The notes: generated by a model from the sequence alone, not told the origin. 34,284 bases of DNA from Akkermansia sp. (GCA_017415555.1 JAFQGF010000018.1:1-34284), one strand, 5' to 3'. Positions 7,578 through 16,741 are shown, numbered from the stretch's first letter. A program made the numbers and translations.

Positions 7578-10500
7578 ATGAACATTGCTGGATTTCTGAC
7601 CATAACAGCAGCTATGCTTGTCGGCACGGTGCAAGCGCAATTCGGCGGACTGCCATTCGGCCCCGGTAGCGCACAACAGGCGCCAACCTTCTCAGTAAGC
7701 GTTAAGGCTGCCGTGAACAGCTATAAGGAAGGGCAACCATTCTACATCGCTCTCAAGGGCGATATCCCACAGCCCTGGCACGCCTACTTCCGCAACCCCG
7801 CCACAGTGGGCGACCCCATGACCGCCACCCTGGCCGCACCAACCGGATTCAAGGTAGAAGGTCCCTACTGGCAAGCACCCGACCGTCACGAGGGCATGCT
7901 GGGCGTAGCCTACACCTACAACACCCCCACCGTGGTATGGAAAGTAACCCCCGAAGCCACAGCCCCGCAGCAGGCGGAGTTCACCGTGAGTGCAACGGCT
8001 CAGACCTGCAGCGACACCGGCTGCAACGCCCCGGAAACCAAGACAGCCTCCATCAGCCTGAGTGCCGGCGATGGCGCCACCGCAGCCGATTGGGATGCGG
8101 AAGAAACGAAAGTGGAAGTGCTGGGTGACGCGGCCAGCGAGGTAACAGCAACACAGACCACCGACTGCGTTGTGCTCAACTTCACGGCTGAAAGCGAGGT
8201 GAAGAACGCCTACTTCTTCTCCGATGACAACGCCATCAACCCCACCGCCACCCAGACGCTCACGAAAACGGACAGTGGCTACAGCCTCACGCTGCCCCGC
8301 AATGATAACAAGGACAGCATGTTCCCTGTGAAAAATGAGGTACTGGTGGGCAAGGAGCTACCCACCCTCAGCGGCATACTGACCTTTGATGGAAAACATA
8401 CTGTAGTAAAAATCACCTTCGACGGAGTGACCCCTCCTGCACCGGCTGCAGCTCAGGAGCCTGAGGACGACGAAGAAGAAGATGCAGAAGAAGAGGAGGA
8501 AGATGAAAGTGCCGACGATGAGGACGCCACCGAGGAGGAAGATGAAAGTGCCGATGATGAGGACGCCACTGAGGAGGAAGATGAAGGAGCCGACGATGAG
8601 GAAGCCACTGAGGAGGAAGATGAAGGAGCCGACGATGAGGACGAGGCCACAACGTCTTCTGCCACCACACAAACCACTACAAAGTTACCATTTGCCGACA
8701 GTCTTTTCGGCGGCATGATGGGTGGCCAGAATCCGACCTTCAGCGTAACCGCCAAGGCCAGCGTGAACAGCTACAAGTCAGGCACCCCCTTCTATGTGGC
8801 TCTTCTGGGAGAGATTCCGCAGCCCTGGCATGCCTACTATCGCAACCCGGCCACGGTGGGCGAGGCCATGACAGCGGAACTCATTGCCCCGGTCGGTTTC
8901 AAAGTGGAAGGCCCCTACTGGCAGGCACCCGATAAACACGAGGGAATACTGGGCGTGGCCTACACCTACAACACACCAACGGTGGTATGGAAAGTGACCC
9001 CGGAAGCCAACGCTCCGCAGCAGGCTGAGTTTGCCGTAAGCGGCACCGCTCAGACATGCAGCGATGAGGGATGCAATGCCCCGGAAACAAAAACGGCCAC
9101 AGTTGCTCTGAATGCCGGCGATGGTACGGCCAATGCCGCATGGGCTGCAGAAGAAAACAAGGTGGAAGTGTTGGGCGATACCCCCACCACGGCTTCCATC
9201 ACCCAGACGCCCGAAAGTGTTGTGCTGAGTTTCACCTCCGAAGGCGAAGTAGAGAACGCCTATTTCTTCTCGGACGACAACAGCATTAACCCCGCAGCAG
9301 CGCAGAAACTCACTAAAACAACAACCGGCTACACGCTGACTCTGCCCCGCAACGATAACAAGGACAGCATGATGCCGGTGAAGGACGTAGCCACGGTAGG
9401 AAAAGAGTTGACGGTTCTGAACGGCATCCTGACTTTTGACGGCAAGCATGCCAAGCTGAGCGTTAGTGCCACAGCGGCCACGCCCACACCGACTGCCCCC
9501 ACCGCAGAGGGTGGAATTCCTGTCGGCATCTGGGGTATTTTCGGCTCCCTGTTCCTGGGCGGTCTTATTCTGAACCTGATGCCCTGCGTATTCCCCGTCA
9601 TTGGCCTCAAGATTATGAGCTTTGTGGAGCTGGGAGGCGGAGAACGCCGCAAGGTATTCCTGCACTCTCTGGTGTTTGTGTTGGGCATCCTCGTGTCCTT
9701 CTGGCTGCTGGCTGTAGCACTCATCGTTATCTCCAATCTGGAGATACTGGGCAACACACCCTGGCACCAGTGGGCAGAAACCCTCTGGAACGATGCCGGG
9801 TCCGACACCCGCAGCTGGGCCGTGTGGATGCAGAATGAGTGGATTGTGTACGGCATCATGCTGCTTCTGCTGGTACTGGGGCTCAGCATGTTCGGCATGT
9901 TCGAGATTGGCGTGGGTGCCACAGGTGCTGGCCAGGAGCTGCAGCAGAAGAAGGGGCTCATGGGTTCCTTCTTCCAGGGGCTGCTCGTCACGGTAGTTGC
10001 CACTCCCTGCAGTGCTCCCTTCCTGGGGGCTGCCATGCCCGCCGCCATGTCCCTGCCGGGTGTGTGGATGATTCTCGCACTCACGTTCATGGCACTCGGG
10101 CTGGCCTTCCCGTACATCATCATGGGAGCCTTCCCTTCACTGGTGAACATTCTGCCACGTCCGGGAGCCTGGATGGAATCCCTCAAGCAGGGGCTCTCCT
10201 TCCTGCTCTTCGCAGCAGCCGCCTGGATGCTGGATGTGTACCTGGCCTTCCTGCCGGAGGAGTTCAGCGTAGACCAGCCCTGGATTCTCATGTCGCTGGT
10301 GGTGTTCTGCTCAGCCTTCTGGGTATACGGCCGCTGGTGCCCCATCTACCAGAGCAAGGCAAGTCGCGCCTATGGTGCGCTCATCGCCATCCTGCTCGCA
10401 GCAGTCGGCATCTGGGGCTCCATGCCGCGCCCGGTGTCTGACGCTCCGACCACTCCCGCCACCACGACAACAGCAACAGCCACCGGCTACGAGATTGCCA

Positions 10501-10862
10501 CAGGAGAGCACCCAACCTGGAACACCTGGAGCAAAGCACTCATGGACAAGGCTCTGGCAGATGGACATCCTGTCTACGTGGACTTCACCGCCAAATGGTG
10601 CGCCACCTGCCAGATGAACAAAAAGACAGCATACACAGCAGATGTATGCGCTCTCTTCGAGAAAGGCAAGGTCGTGCTTATGCGTGCCGACAAGACCCGT
10701 CCGGATGCCGAGATAGACGCCGAGATGCGCCGCCTGAACCGTTCATCCGTGCCGGTGAACGTGCTTTACATGCCCGATAAGGAGCCGGCCATCACCACTG
10801 AGCTGCTCACCCCCATCTACATGGATGGCTTCCTGACGGAACAACTCGGGCTGAACAAATAA
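7578..10862 (+). CDS. DsbD-like thiol:disulfide reductase with duplicated N-terminal domain
   Basis: 1094-residue inner-membrane electron carrier that should move reducing power from cytosolic thioredoxin to exported proteins. Order: signal peptide (1-20, ending VQA-QFGG); DsbD alpha-type domain 1 (about 36-285, CSDTGC); an extremely acidic linker (about 292-361); DsbD alpha-type domain 2 (about 386-630, CSDEGC); eight-helix DsbD membrane domain (about 647-950) with LMPCVFPVIGLK and TPCSAPFLGA, the two membrane redox cysteines; C-terminal thioredoxin domain with WCATC (Trp at 1007). Usual DsbD proteins have one N-terminal domain and 550-700 residues. The start at 7578 is chosen because it begins the signal peptide; a TACAAT hexamer lies at 7553-7558. 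A hairpin follows the stop. Confidence 0.9.
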   Translation: MNIAGFLTITAAMLVGTVQAQFGGLPFGPGSAQQAPTFSVSVKAAVNSYKEGQPFYIALKGDIPQPWHAYFRNPATVGDPMTATLAAPTGFKVEGPYWQAPDRHEGMLGVAYTYNTPTVVWKVTPEATAPQQAEFTVSATAQTCSDTGCNAPETKTASISLSAGDGATAADWDAEETKVEVLGDAASEVTATQTTDCVVLNFTAESEVKNAYFFSDDNAINPTATQTLTKTDSGYSLTLPRNDNKDSMFPVKNEVLVGKELPTLSGILTFDGKHTVVKITFDGVTPPAPAAAQEPEDDEEEDAEEEEEDESADDEDATEEEDESADDEDATEEEDEGADDEEATEEEDEGADDEDEATTSSATTQTTTKLPFADSLFGGMMGGQNPTFSVTAKASVNSYKSGTPFYVALLGEIPQPWHAYYRNPATVGEAMTAELIAPVGFKVEGPYWQAPDKHEGILGVAYTYNTPTVVWKVTPEANAPQQAEFAVSGTAQTCSDEGCNAPETKTATVALNAGDGTANAAWAAEENKVEVLGDTPTTASITQTPESVVLSFTSEGEVENAYFFSDDNSINPAAAQKLTKTTTGYTLTLPRNDNKDSMMPVKDVATVGKELTVLNGILTFDGKHAKLSVSATAATPTPTAPTAEGGIPVGIWGIFGSLFLGGLILNLMPCVFPVIGLKIMSFVELGGGERRKVFLHSLVFVLGILVSFWLLAVALIVISNLEILGNTPWHQWAETLWNDAGSDTRSWAVWMQNEWIVYGIMLLLLVLGLSMFGMFEIGVGATGAGQELQQKKGLMGSFFQGLLVTVVATPCSAPFLGAAMPAAMSLPGVWMILALTFMALGLAFPYIIMGAFPSLVNILPRPGAWMESLKQGLSFLLFAAAAWMLDVYLAFLPEEFSVDQPWILMSLVVFCSAFWVYGRWCPIYQSKASRAYGALIAILLAAVGIWGSMPRPVSDAPTTPATTTTATATGYEIATGEHPTWNTWSKALMDKALADGHPVYVDFTAKWCATCQMNKKTAYTADVCALFEKGKVVLMRADKTRPDAEIDAEMRRLNRSSVPVNVLYMPDKEPAITTELLTPIYMDGFLTEQLGLNK
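8493..8648 (+). repeat. 39-bp tandem repeat coding the acidic linker
   Basis: Four in-phase units of 39 bp start at 8493, 8532, 8571 and 8610, each encoding 13 residues of the form EEDE-S/G-ADDED-ATE. Units differ at only a few bases, so the array is young and could change copy number without shifting the frame. It joins the two DsbD N-terminal domains. Confidence 0.95.
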
Positions 10863-10874
10863 TCCCCCCCTCTG

Positions 10875-10907
10875 GCCGGCGGCATTTCTAATGCCGCCGG
10901 CTATTTC
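10875..10907 (+). terminator. Terminator-like hairpin after the DsbD-like gene
   Basis: Perfect 11-bp stem (10875-10885 and 10891-10901) with a 5-base loop; the following tract (tatttc) is a poor T run, so termination may be partial. Confidence 0.6.
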
Positions 10908-10921
10908 TGCATCTCACACCT

Positions 10922-11443
10922 ATGGCAAAACTCAACTGGCTGGAAAACAATCATTATCTGGAACAAGAGACAGGCCGACAGTACGGCTGGGCTGCGTGGA
11001 TGCTTTGGGGCATTGCTCTGATTATTCTCTTGGTACCTGTGCGAGGCAGCGTAATGACGCAGTATTACATCAATGCAGCGGAAGATACGCCCTCCATCAT
11101 CGGCCACGTCGTTCAACTGACCCCCTCGCACAGAGGAAAAGGACTGAGAGGGGGCAAAGGTGGGCGGTATGACGCCAGGGTCGAGATAGAATATAAGGGA
11201 GAAACCTACAACGTCACCTCGGTAGGCTTCAATTTCACCCACGCCATGTATGAGAAAGCGATAGAAAGCGGGAAGGTACCGGTTTACCTCAACCCGGAGC
11301 GACCGGAGAAATCCGTACTCAGCAAGGGCGTGCCGTTCCTGCAATACTTCGCCACGGGCATTTTTACAGCTCTTGCACTGTTTCTCATCGGAGCGGGCTG
11401 CTATTTCATGAATCGACGCGTACGTTGCTCATACAACGATTAG
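10922..11443 (+). CDS. Small DUF3592-like membrane protein
   Basis: 173 residues with one helix at about 23-43 and one at about 143-163. Between them is a beta-rich extracytoplasmic or cytoplasmic domain containing EIEYKGETYNVTSVGF and GKVPVYLNPERPEKS, which fits the DUF3592 pattern also seen in the protein at 6370-7476. The linker PSHRGKGLRGGKGG is strongly basic. Function is unknown. It lies 59 bases after the DsbD-like gene with a hairpin in between, so it may be reached by readthrough. Confidence 0.65.
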   Translation: MAKLNWLENNHYLEQETGRQYGWAAWMLWGIALIILLVPVRGSVMTQYYINAAEDTPSIIGHVVQLTPSHRGKGLRGGKGGRYDARVEIEYKGETYNVTSVGFNFTHAMYEKAIESGKVPVYLNPERPEKSVLSKGVPFLQYFATGIFTALALFLIGAGCYFMNRRVRCSYND

Positions 11444-11546
11444 CAAGCTCACACCCAACAAGCCTTGCCATTGGCAGGATGAGCAGTTATTCTGGTCAGC
11501 GAGTGAAGATTACTCACCCCAGATAACCAACAGCGCATCCTCCACC

Positions 11547-12464
11547 ATGAAGGCTCAACTCCTCAGCACCGCCCTTCTCTGCTGCATTCTGCCGGCCACA
11601 GCAGACGACTACACCGGCTGGCAAGTAACCAATCCCGAGTGGCAACTCGTCTTCTCTGATGACTTTAATGGCACTACTCTGGACGCCACTAAATGGAATA
11701 GCATTGACTATGTGGGCTGGAATGTCTCCGACTGGCGCACATACCAATCCAACGAGCCGGAACTCGTTACAGTCAACGGAGATGGCACCGTATCCCTCTG
11801 GGGGAAATACGGCAACTATACCAGTCAGTCCAATCCGTCAGGTGCAGCCCCCACCTACGCCTGTGGCGGTATCTTCACTGATAAAACATTCAATTTCCAA
11901 TATGGATATGTGGAAGTACGCGCCAAATTCGACTGTGCCCAGGGTGCCTGGCCCGCCATCTGGATGATGCCCACCGATGGCAGCAACTGGCCGAAAAACG
12001 GTGAAATCGACATACTGGAACACCTCAACTACGAAGGAATTGCCCACCAAACACTGCATTTCAATAATGCCGACGGCAAAAATACATCCCTCGGCACGGT
12101 CAACGGTGGCAGCACGGCATACTACAGTGATGTTGACAGCAAGCTGGACTTCCATACCTACGGGGTCGAGTGGACGACGGAGGGTATCAGCTTTCTGATG
12201 GATGGAAAGAAAACACTTACCGTCGCCCATCAGGACAACAACCCGAACTGGCCTTTCAACAAAGAGAACAATCCCTTCTATCTCCTGCTGGATATGCAGC
12301 TGGGCGGCGACTGGGTGGGAGAAATCGGGAATATAGGCGATGGTGTAGCCATGACTGTAGACTATGTGCGCGTCTATTCCACGCCCCAGGTGCCGGAACC
12401 GACATCCACCGCACTGAGCACGCTGGCACTGGCTATTCTGGCAGGGCGGCGGCGCAGAAAATAA
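11547..12464 (+). CDS. GH16 endo-beta-glucanase/galactanase with PEP-CTERM tail
   Basis: 305-residue secreted glycosidase. A signal peptide (1-19) precedes a GH16 beta-jelly-roll domain (about 30-280). The family signature GEIDILE is present with nucleophile E153, D155 and acid/base E158. Flanking motifs (FDCAQGAWPAIWMMP, WPKNGEIDILEHL, HTYGVEWT, FYLLLDMQLGGDW) match laminarinase-type members, so beta-1,3-glucan or a related galactan is the likely substrate. The C-terminus has VPEP, a hydrophobic helix and RRRRK, a PEP-CTERM signal processed by exosortase, so the enzyme is probably attached to or released from the cell surface. It appears monocistronic. Confidence 0.9.
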   Translation: MKAQLLSTALLCCILPATADDYTGWQVTNPEWQLVFSDDFNGTTLDATKWNSIDYVGWNVSDWRTYQSNEPELVTVNGDGTVSLWGKYGNYTSQSNPSGAAPTYACGGIFTDKTFNFQYGYVEVRAKFDCAQGAWPAIWMMPTDGSNWPKNGEIDILEHLNYEGIAHQTLHFNNADGKNTSLGTVNGGSTAYYSDVDSKLDFHTYGVEWTTEGISFLMDGKKTLTVAHQDNNPNWPFNKENNPFYLLLDMQLGGDWVGEIGNIGDGVAMTVDYVRVYSTPQVPEPTSTALSTLALAILAGRRRRK

Positions 12465-12550
12465 GAAAACCGAGTCGGGAAGACGTACTCTGATTCCATC
12501 CAGCCCACCATCATCCCTCTGCACCAGAGAGCAGAGGACATTTGGGAAAC

Positions 12551-13201
12551 TCAAGCCTGTAGTGCCCGGAGAAGAGCAGACAAGGACGGAAAGCGGTACG
12601 TTGCTCGGGAAAGGTTGGAGTTCTCCGTCATACGGTTGGGAATTGCTACACAGGGGATACCGGCATTGCGAGCAGAAATGGTGCCATTTTCTGAGTCCTC
12701 GACAATGAGGCAGTCCTCCTTTGGCACCCCCAGACACTGCTGAGCTGCCAGAAAGAGGGCGGGATTCGGTTTCACGGCATAACCATCCGTACGCGTGAAA
12801 ACGCCGGCAAAGCGCTCATATATACCCAAGCGCTCCAGCCAGCCCTGCACCCAGCGGCGGGATGATGAGCTAGCCACGGTAAGCCCAATGCCCTGCCCGG
12901 CACACCAGTCCAGCAACTCCGCTGCTCCATCCATCAGCCCGCTGCGCGCCAGGTCAGCCTCCAGCACAGCCTGACGGGCGGGAGTTTCCACATCCCAGTC
13001 GTATTTCTTACCGGTGAGTTTTTCGAGGTGTTCAGCAGGGTTCCAGTGTGAGTACCCGGCCCCCAGACAGGGTGAATAGGTCGCAATGGAAATCTCCTGT
13101 CCCTCGCGGGCATAGAGCTGCACCCAAGACTGATAGATGGCCCACTCGGTATCCACAAGCACGCCATCAAAATCAAAGATAATCCCGCGGGGGTTCCTCA
13201 T
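12551..13201 (-). CDS. HAD-superfamily phosphatase (beta-phosphoglucomutase-like)
   Basis: 216 residues from the ATG at 13201. HAD motif I is FDFDGVLVDTE (DxD), motif II is TVASSSSRRW, motif III is the lysine in YAVKPNPALF, and motif IV is CLIVEDSENG. The helical cap after motif I places it in the beta-phosphoglucomutase/phosphatase subgroup; substrate unknown. The ATG overlaps the lptF-like stop as ATGA, which argues for this start rather than the ATG ten codons upstream. Third gene of the metallophosphoesterase-lptF-HAD unit; a weak hairpin at 12516-12537 lies just beyond its stop. Confidence 0.87.
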   Translation of the reverse strand: MRNPRGIIFDFDGVLVDTEWAIYQSWVQLYAREGQEISIATYSPCLGAGYSHWNPAEHLEKLTGKKYDWDVETPARQAVLEADLARSGLMDGAAELLDWCAGQGIGLTVASSSSRRWVQGWLERLGIYERFAGVFTRTDGYAVKPNPALFLAAQQCLGVPKEDCLIVEDSENGTISARNAGIPCVAIPNRMTENSNLSRATYRFPSLSALLRALQA

Positions 13202-14547
13202 GCTTCTCCCTTGAGTTTGGCTCGCATCCACTCAGCGAAGGAACGATGCGCCAGATTCTTGCGGAAAATATAAATTGCGATAACAATATAGAGGGCATTG
13301 GGAATCCATGCACTAATCCACGCCTGCATCACCCCGGCTTCGCCCAGAGAGGGGAATACACGGTAGAGGAAAAGCTGGAAGGCCGCCAGTATAACAGCTA
13401 TACCGATACCCTTCATCGTGCCTCGGCGCTGGAAAGTCACCGAACTGGGAATGGCCAGAAGCACCAACACCAGGCAACTGAAGATTCGCGCTATTCGCAC
13501 ATGCCACTCCGTGCGCTTTTTGGCGCGGTCTTCTCTGGAACCGGCGCCGGAGGCTATATACTCATACAACGCCGATGTCCCCATGGCATCCAGACGACCT
13601 CCGGTGCCCGGGCTGATAATCTGGTAGGGTTTCTCGCCGAAATCACACACCAGCTGCTCATGGAACTTGTCATCTTCCGGCTTGACATTAAGCGGAGCGA
13701 TATCACGAACATATACATTCCTGAGCGTCCAGGTGGATTCCTGCTTGTTCCAGGTAGCACTTTCCGCTGTGTACTGACGCGTTAGCGCGGCCGTTTTGTC
13801 AAACTGCTCAATGACAAGATTGCGCATCGGAGCTCCCGGGTTGGTGAAAGCAGCGGGAGCCCCCACACGCCAGATACGCCCATAGGTCTCGCTGCGGTAT
13901 ATCAGGCTCTCGGGCGAACCGGCCTTGCGCTTAAGAATCATTTCGCGGTACAAAGAGCCGTTGGGTGCCCAGTGGAAACCGAAAATGCCATACACCATGG
14001 CAATGACCACGGAGAAGAAGAACACAGGCATGCACAAGCGCAGCAGAGAACGTCCGGACTGCATCATACCGGTTATCTCGCATGTGCCGGAAAGTTTGCT
14101 GAGACACCACATAGTTCCCATCATCAGTGTGTAAGGCAGAATCTGGTATAGGAACATGGGCAGCTGCGAACCATAGAAACGCAAAGCCTGCACAACGGGG
14201 TCATCGAAGCGGGAACGGAAGCGCTCCATGTTGTCTGTGAAGTCTGCCAGAATATAGATAAGCAGAAGGATGAGCGTGCACATCAGGAAATAGCTGATGA
14301 AGTTGCGACTCATGTAGCGATCCATCGTGCCCATACAGGCATACCCCAAAGCCCCCAGGAAGGGGAGATAACAAAGAAAACCAAGAAATACCGGACGACA
14401 CATCTGCTCTATCGGGTAGGTTTCGGGCATACCCGGCACCTCCCACTGCATCTGCTCCAGCTCAATTGGGACCAGAAAGAAAGCCAGCAGTGTACCAACG
14501 GCAAACAGAACAACAGCCGGCATACATCTTTGATACAAGTCCTTCAC
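13198..14547 (-). CDS. LptF/LptG-family permease with N-terminal extension
   Basis: 449-residue inner-membrane permease of the YjgP/YjgQ family, which forms the LptB2FG complex that pulls lipopolysaccharide out of the inner membrane. The family part starts near residue 74 (RYMSRNFISYFL), has three helices, a periplasmic beta-jellyroll (about 190-340) and three C-terminal helices, matching the canonical six-helix layout. The first 72 residues are extra: two additional predicted helices (about 9-28 and 53-72). Whether this paralogue acts as LptF or LptG is not clear. It follows the metallophosphoesterase gene by 26 bases and overlaps the HAD gene by 4. Confidence 0.87.
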   Translation of the reverse strand: MKDLYQRCMPAVVLFAVGTLLAFFLVPIELEQMQWEVPGMPETYPIEQMCRPVFLGFLCYLPFLGALGYACMGTMDRYMSRNFISYFLMCTLILLLIYILADFTDNMERFRSRFDDPVVQALRFYGSQLPMFLYQILPYTLMMGTMWCLSKLSGTCEITGMMQSGRSLLRLCMPVFFFSVVIAMVYGIFGFHWAPNGSLYREMILKRKAGSPESLIYRSETYGRIWRVGAPAAFTNPGAPMRNLVIEQFDKTAALTRQYTAESATWNKQESTWTLRNVYVRDIAPLNVKPEDDKFHEQLVCDFGEKPYQIISPGTGGRLDAMGTSALYEYIASGAGSREDRAKKRTEWHVRIARIFSCLVLVLLAIPSSVTFQRRGTMKGIGIAVILAAFQLFLYRVFPSLGEAGVMQAWISAWIPNALYIVIAIYIFRKNLAHRSFAEWMRAKLKGEA

Positions 14548-14573
14548 TTTTTATTACTTCCGATTATAATTGC

Positions 14574-15353
14574 TTAACATCCGCGCCCGAGGCGCTCTGC
14601 CAGATATCCCGGCAGACCTGCTGCCAGAACAGCATCCTGTGCAGCCGCCACATCATACACAACACGCTTAATGATAACAAGGTTGGAATCCGAATCATAC
14701 ACAGCATAGCTGGCTCGCGGATCATTATCGCGGGGCTGCCCCACCGAGCCAACATTGATGCAGTATTTATAGCCCGGCACAGGCTGTACCTCCGTGTAGC
14801 CATTCATGATGAGGTTATGCTGTGCATCGTAATCTTCTGCGGAAGCCCGGCCATTCCACATATATACCTTAGGAACATGTGTGTGACCATTGAAACACAA
14901 CTGCGAAAACTGCCGTGTAAAGCTGCCGGAAGCATCGTTGGCGTTCACAATATAGCTCCAGGCCTTGGGCTGATCCAATGTGGAGTGAACGATTGTGAAC
15001 GAAGCGGCAGTTCCACCGGCGGGGCGGACAATGCGCTGGTACTGCAAGCGAGCCAGCCACTGAAGCTGATCCTCGCTCAACTGGCGCTGGGTCCACTCCA
15101 TCGCCTCCCGCGCAATGGGATTCATTTTTGCCAGAGAGGGGCTGACGACCTCCTCATCATGATTTCCCTTCACCACAGGGCACTCAATCTGGCGGATGTA
15201 GTCAAGACACTCGCGGGGATAGGCATTGTAGCCGACAACATCCCCCAGACACACCACCTCAGTGCAGTGCTCCCTGTCAAACGCATCTTCCATCACCGCA
15301 CAAAGCGCGTGGTAATTTGCGTGAATATCGCTGATAACTGCCGTTCTTGACAT
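14574..15353 (-). CDS. YfcE/ApaH-type metallophosphoesterase
   Basis: 259-residue calcineurin-like phosphoesterase. Motifs from the chosen ATG: ISDIHANYHAL (D-x-H), CLGDVVGY (GD), KGNHDEEV (GNHD), FNGHTHVPKVY (GHTH), so a dinuclear metal centre is complete. Similar proteins hydrolyse phosphodiesters or nucleotides; the substrate is not known. A promoter ends 13 bases before the ATG at 15353, and the ATG 14 codons upstream lies inside that promoter, so the shorter start is preferred. First gene of the operon with lptF-like and HAD genes. Confidence 0.88.
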   Translation of the reverse strand: MSRTAVISDIHANYHALCAVMEDAFDREHCTEVVCLGDVVGYNAYPRECLDYIRQIECPVVKGNHDEEVVSPSLAKMNPIAREAMEWTQRQLSEDQLQWLARLQYQRIVRPAGGTAASFTIVHSTLDQPKAWSYIVNANDASGSFTRQFSQLCFNGHTHVPKVYMWNGRASAEDYDAQHNLIMNGYTEVQPVPGYKYCINVGSVGQPRDNDPRASYAVYDSDSNLVIIKRVVYDVAAAQDAVLAAGLPGYLAERLGRGC

Positions 15354-15366
15354 CGCTTCTTGCACC

Positions 15367-15395
15367 CTTATAGCACAAAACAGCCCGTCTTGCAA
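15367..15395 (-). promoter_or_regulatory. Promoter of the metallophosphoesterase operon
   Basis: Minus-strand TTGCAA (15390-15395), 17-base spacer, TATAAG (15367-15372). Transcription would start near 15360, about six bases before the ATG. Confidence 0.7.
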
Positions 15396-15427
15396 GGGAT
15401 TTTTGAGTTCAGGTGGTGCTTATGTGC

Positions 15428-15468
15428 AAAAAAAATCTCCGAAGCCTGCGAGAATAGGCTTCGGAGAT
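15428..15468 (-). terminator. Strong terminator of argJ
   Basis: Perfect 13-bp stem (15435-15447 and 15456-15468), 8-base loop, and a run of eight T on the minus strand (15428-15435). It follows the argJ stop by about 16 bases. Confidence 0.92.
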
Positions 15469-15484
15469 ATGAACAGAGCGGAAA

Positions 15485-16741
15485 TTATTTAGTCAAGCCG
15501 TCTTGCTTTGCCTGATTCCAATATGCGTATTCAGAGCGGTTGAAATCCACATACTCAGGGGAAAGGTCTGTAGTGTAGACCACATAGTCCTCGCTGCCGA
15601 GATTCAGGTTGATGAGCACCTCAAACTCGCGAGCCTGAACTCGCTCACGCAAATCATCACTGGGGGTATCCGTCTGCTCACCACCGCGGCAGGCAGGCAG
15701 ACCGGCAATATCGATATCCACCTTCTCTTCCTTCACCCGAGTGCCGCTATAACCCACGGCGTGAATGATGCGCCCCCAATTGGGGTCGCCGCCATTCCAA
15801 GAACTCTTCACCAGAGAAGACTTGGCCACGCCCTCAGCCACTCGACGAGCCTCGGCCTGAGAGGGAGCCCCCACCACGCGGACAGTCACATACTTGGTCA
15901 CGCGCTCGCCATCCTGCACAATACGCTTAGCTTGCTCCATCAGCACATAATGCAGAGCCTGCACGAAGGCGTCCCACCCTTCACAACCGGGAGCCAGTTC
16001 CACACCGGAAGCGCCGTTGGCCAGCACCAGGCAGGTATCATTCGTACTCATATCGCCATCGATAGTGATGCGGTTGAAGGTCTCGGATACCCCCTTATGC
16101 ACAATAGCATCCAGGTGCTCACGGCTCACAGCAGCATCCGTACAGACAAGGCAAATCATCGTAGCCATGCAGGGGGCTATCATGCCCGCACCTTTGCAGC
16201 AGGAGCCGATGCGCACCACCTTGCCGCCGATAGTAAGCTCCACGGCCACTTCCTTCTCGCGGGTGTCGCTGGTGATAATGGCGGAGGCCACATCATGTCC
16301 TTTTGCGGCGGACAGGTCGTGGCAGAGCTCCGGCAAACGCGGCTCGATACGTACCATGGGCATGGGCAACCCGATAACACCGGTGGAGCATACCGCCACC
16401 TCGGAAGGTTTCAGACCAAGTTCTCCGGCCACAATAGAGCACTCCTTGCGTGCCACAGCCACACCAGCAGCCCCAGTGCAGGCATTGGCATTGCCACTGT
16501 TGGCCACGATAGCGCGCACGTTTCCGCGGCGCAGGTGATTCTGGCTCACACGCACACAGGCTGCGCGCACACGGTTGGTAGTGAATGTCCCGGCAGAAGT
16601 AGTCGGCAGCGTGGAATATACCAGCGCAAGATCCAGACGAGTTGCCGTCGGCTTCTTAATGCCACAGCTGAGCGCGTTTGCTACAAATCCCTTTGCAGCG
16701 GTCACGCCGCCCTCAATCTCCTTAAAAATGCATTCTGACAT
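15485..16741 (-). CDS. argJ: Glutamate N-acetyltransferase / ornithine acetyltransferase
   Basis: Makes ornithine from N-acetylornithine while regenerating N-acetylglutamate in arginine biosynthesis. The 418 residues from the ATG at 16741 match the family length. ArgJ is a self-cleaving enzyme whose nucleophile is a threonine; the site here reads GAGMIAPCMATM with T194. Most relatives have Asn where this protein has C191. Other family features: RLDLALV, NSGNANACTG, TITIDG-like FNRITIDGDMSTNDT, and NWGRI. The ATG 31 codons further up would add an unrelated Arg-rich extension and is rejected. It lies alone, divergent from the fur-suf operon. Confidence 0.92.
   Translation of the reverse strand: MSECIFKEIEGGVTAAKGFVANALSCGIKKPTATRLDLALVYSTLPTTSAGTFTTNRVRAACVRVSQNHLRRGNVRAIVANSGNANACTGAAGVAVARKECSIVAGELGLKPSEVAVCSTGVIGLPMPMVRIEPRLPELCHDLSAAKGHDVASAIITSDTREKEVAVELTIGGKVVRIGSCCKGAGMIAPCMATMICLVCTDAAVSREHLDAIVHKGVSETFNRITIDGDMSTNDTCLVLANGASGVELAPGCEGWDAFVQALHYVLMEQAKRIVQDGERVTKYVTVRVVGAPSQAEARRVAEGVAKSSLVKSSWNGGDPNWGRIIHAVGYSGTRVKEEKVDIDIAGLPACRGGEQTDTPSDDLRERVQAREFEVLINLNLGSEDYVVYTTDLSPEYVDFNRSEYAYWNQAKQDGLTK

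Noticed and set aside
8493..8648. CRISPR-like array
   Set aside because: The 39-bp units are contiguous with no spacers and stay in frame inside the DsbD-like gene.
12516..12537. Terminator between the GH16 and HAD genes
   Set aside because: A 7-bp stem with an 8-base loop exists, but there is no T run on either strand, so it is only mentioned as a weak hairpin.
15503..16738. 411-codon plus-strand frame across argJ
   Set aside because: It is antisense to a full-length ArgJ and its translation resembles no family.
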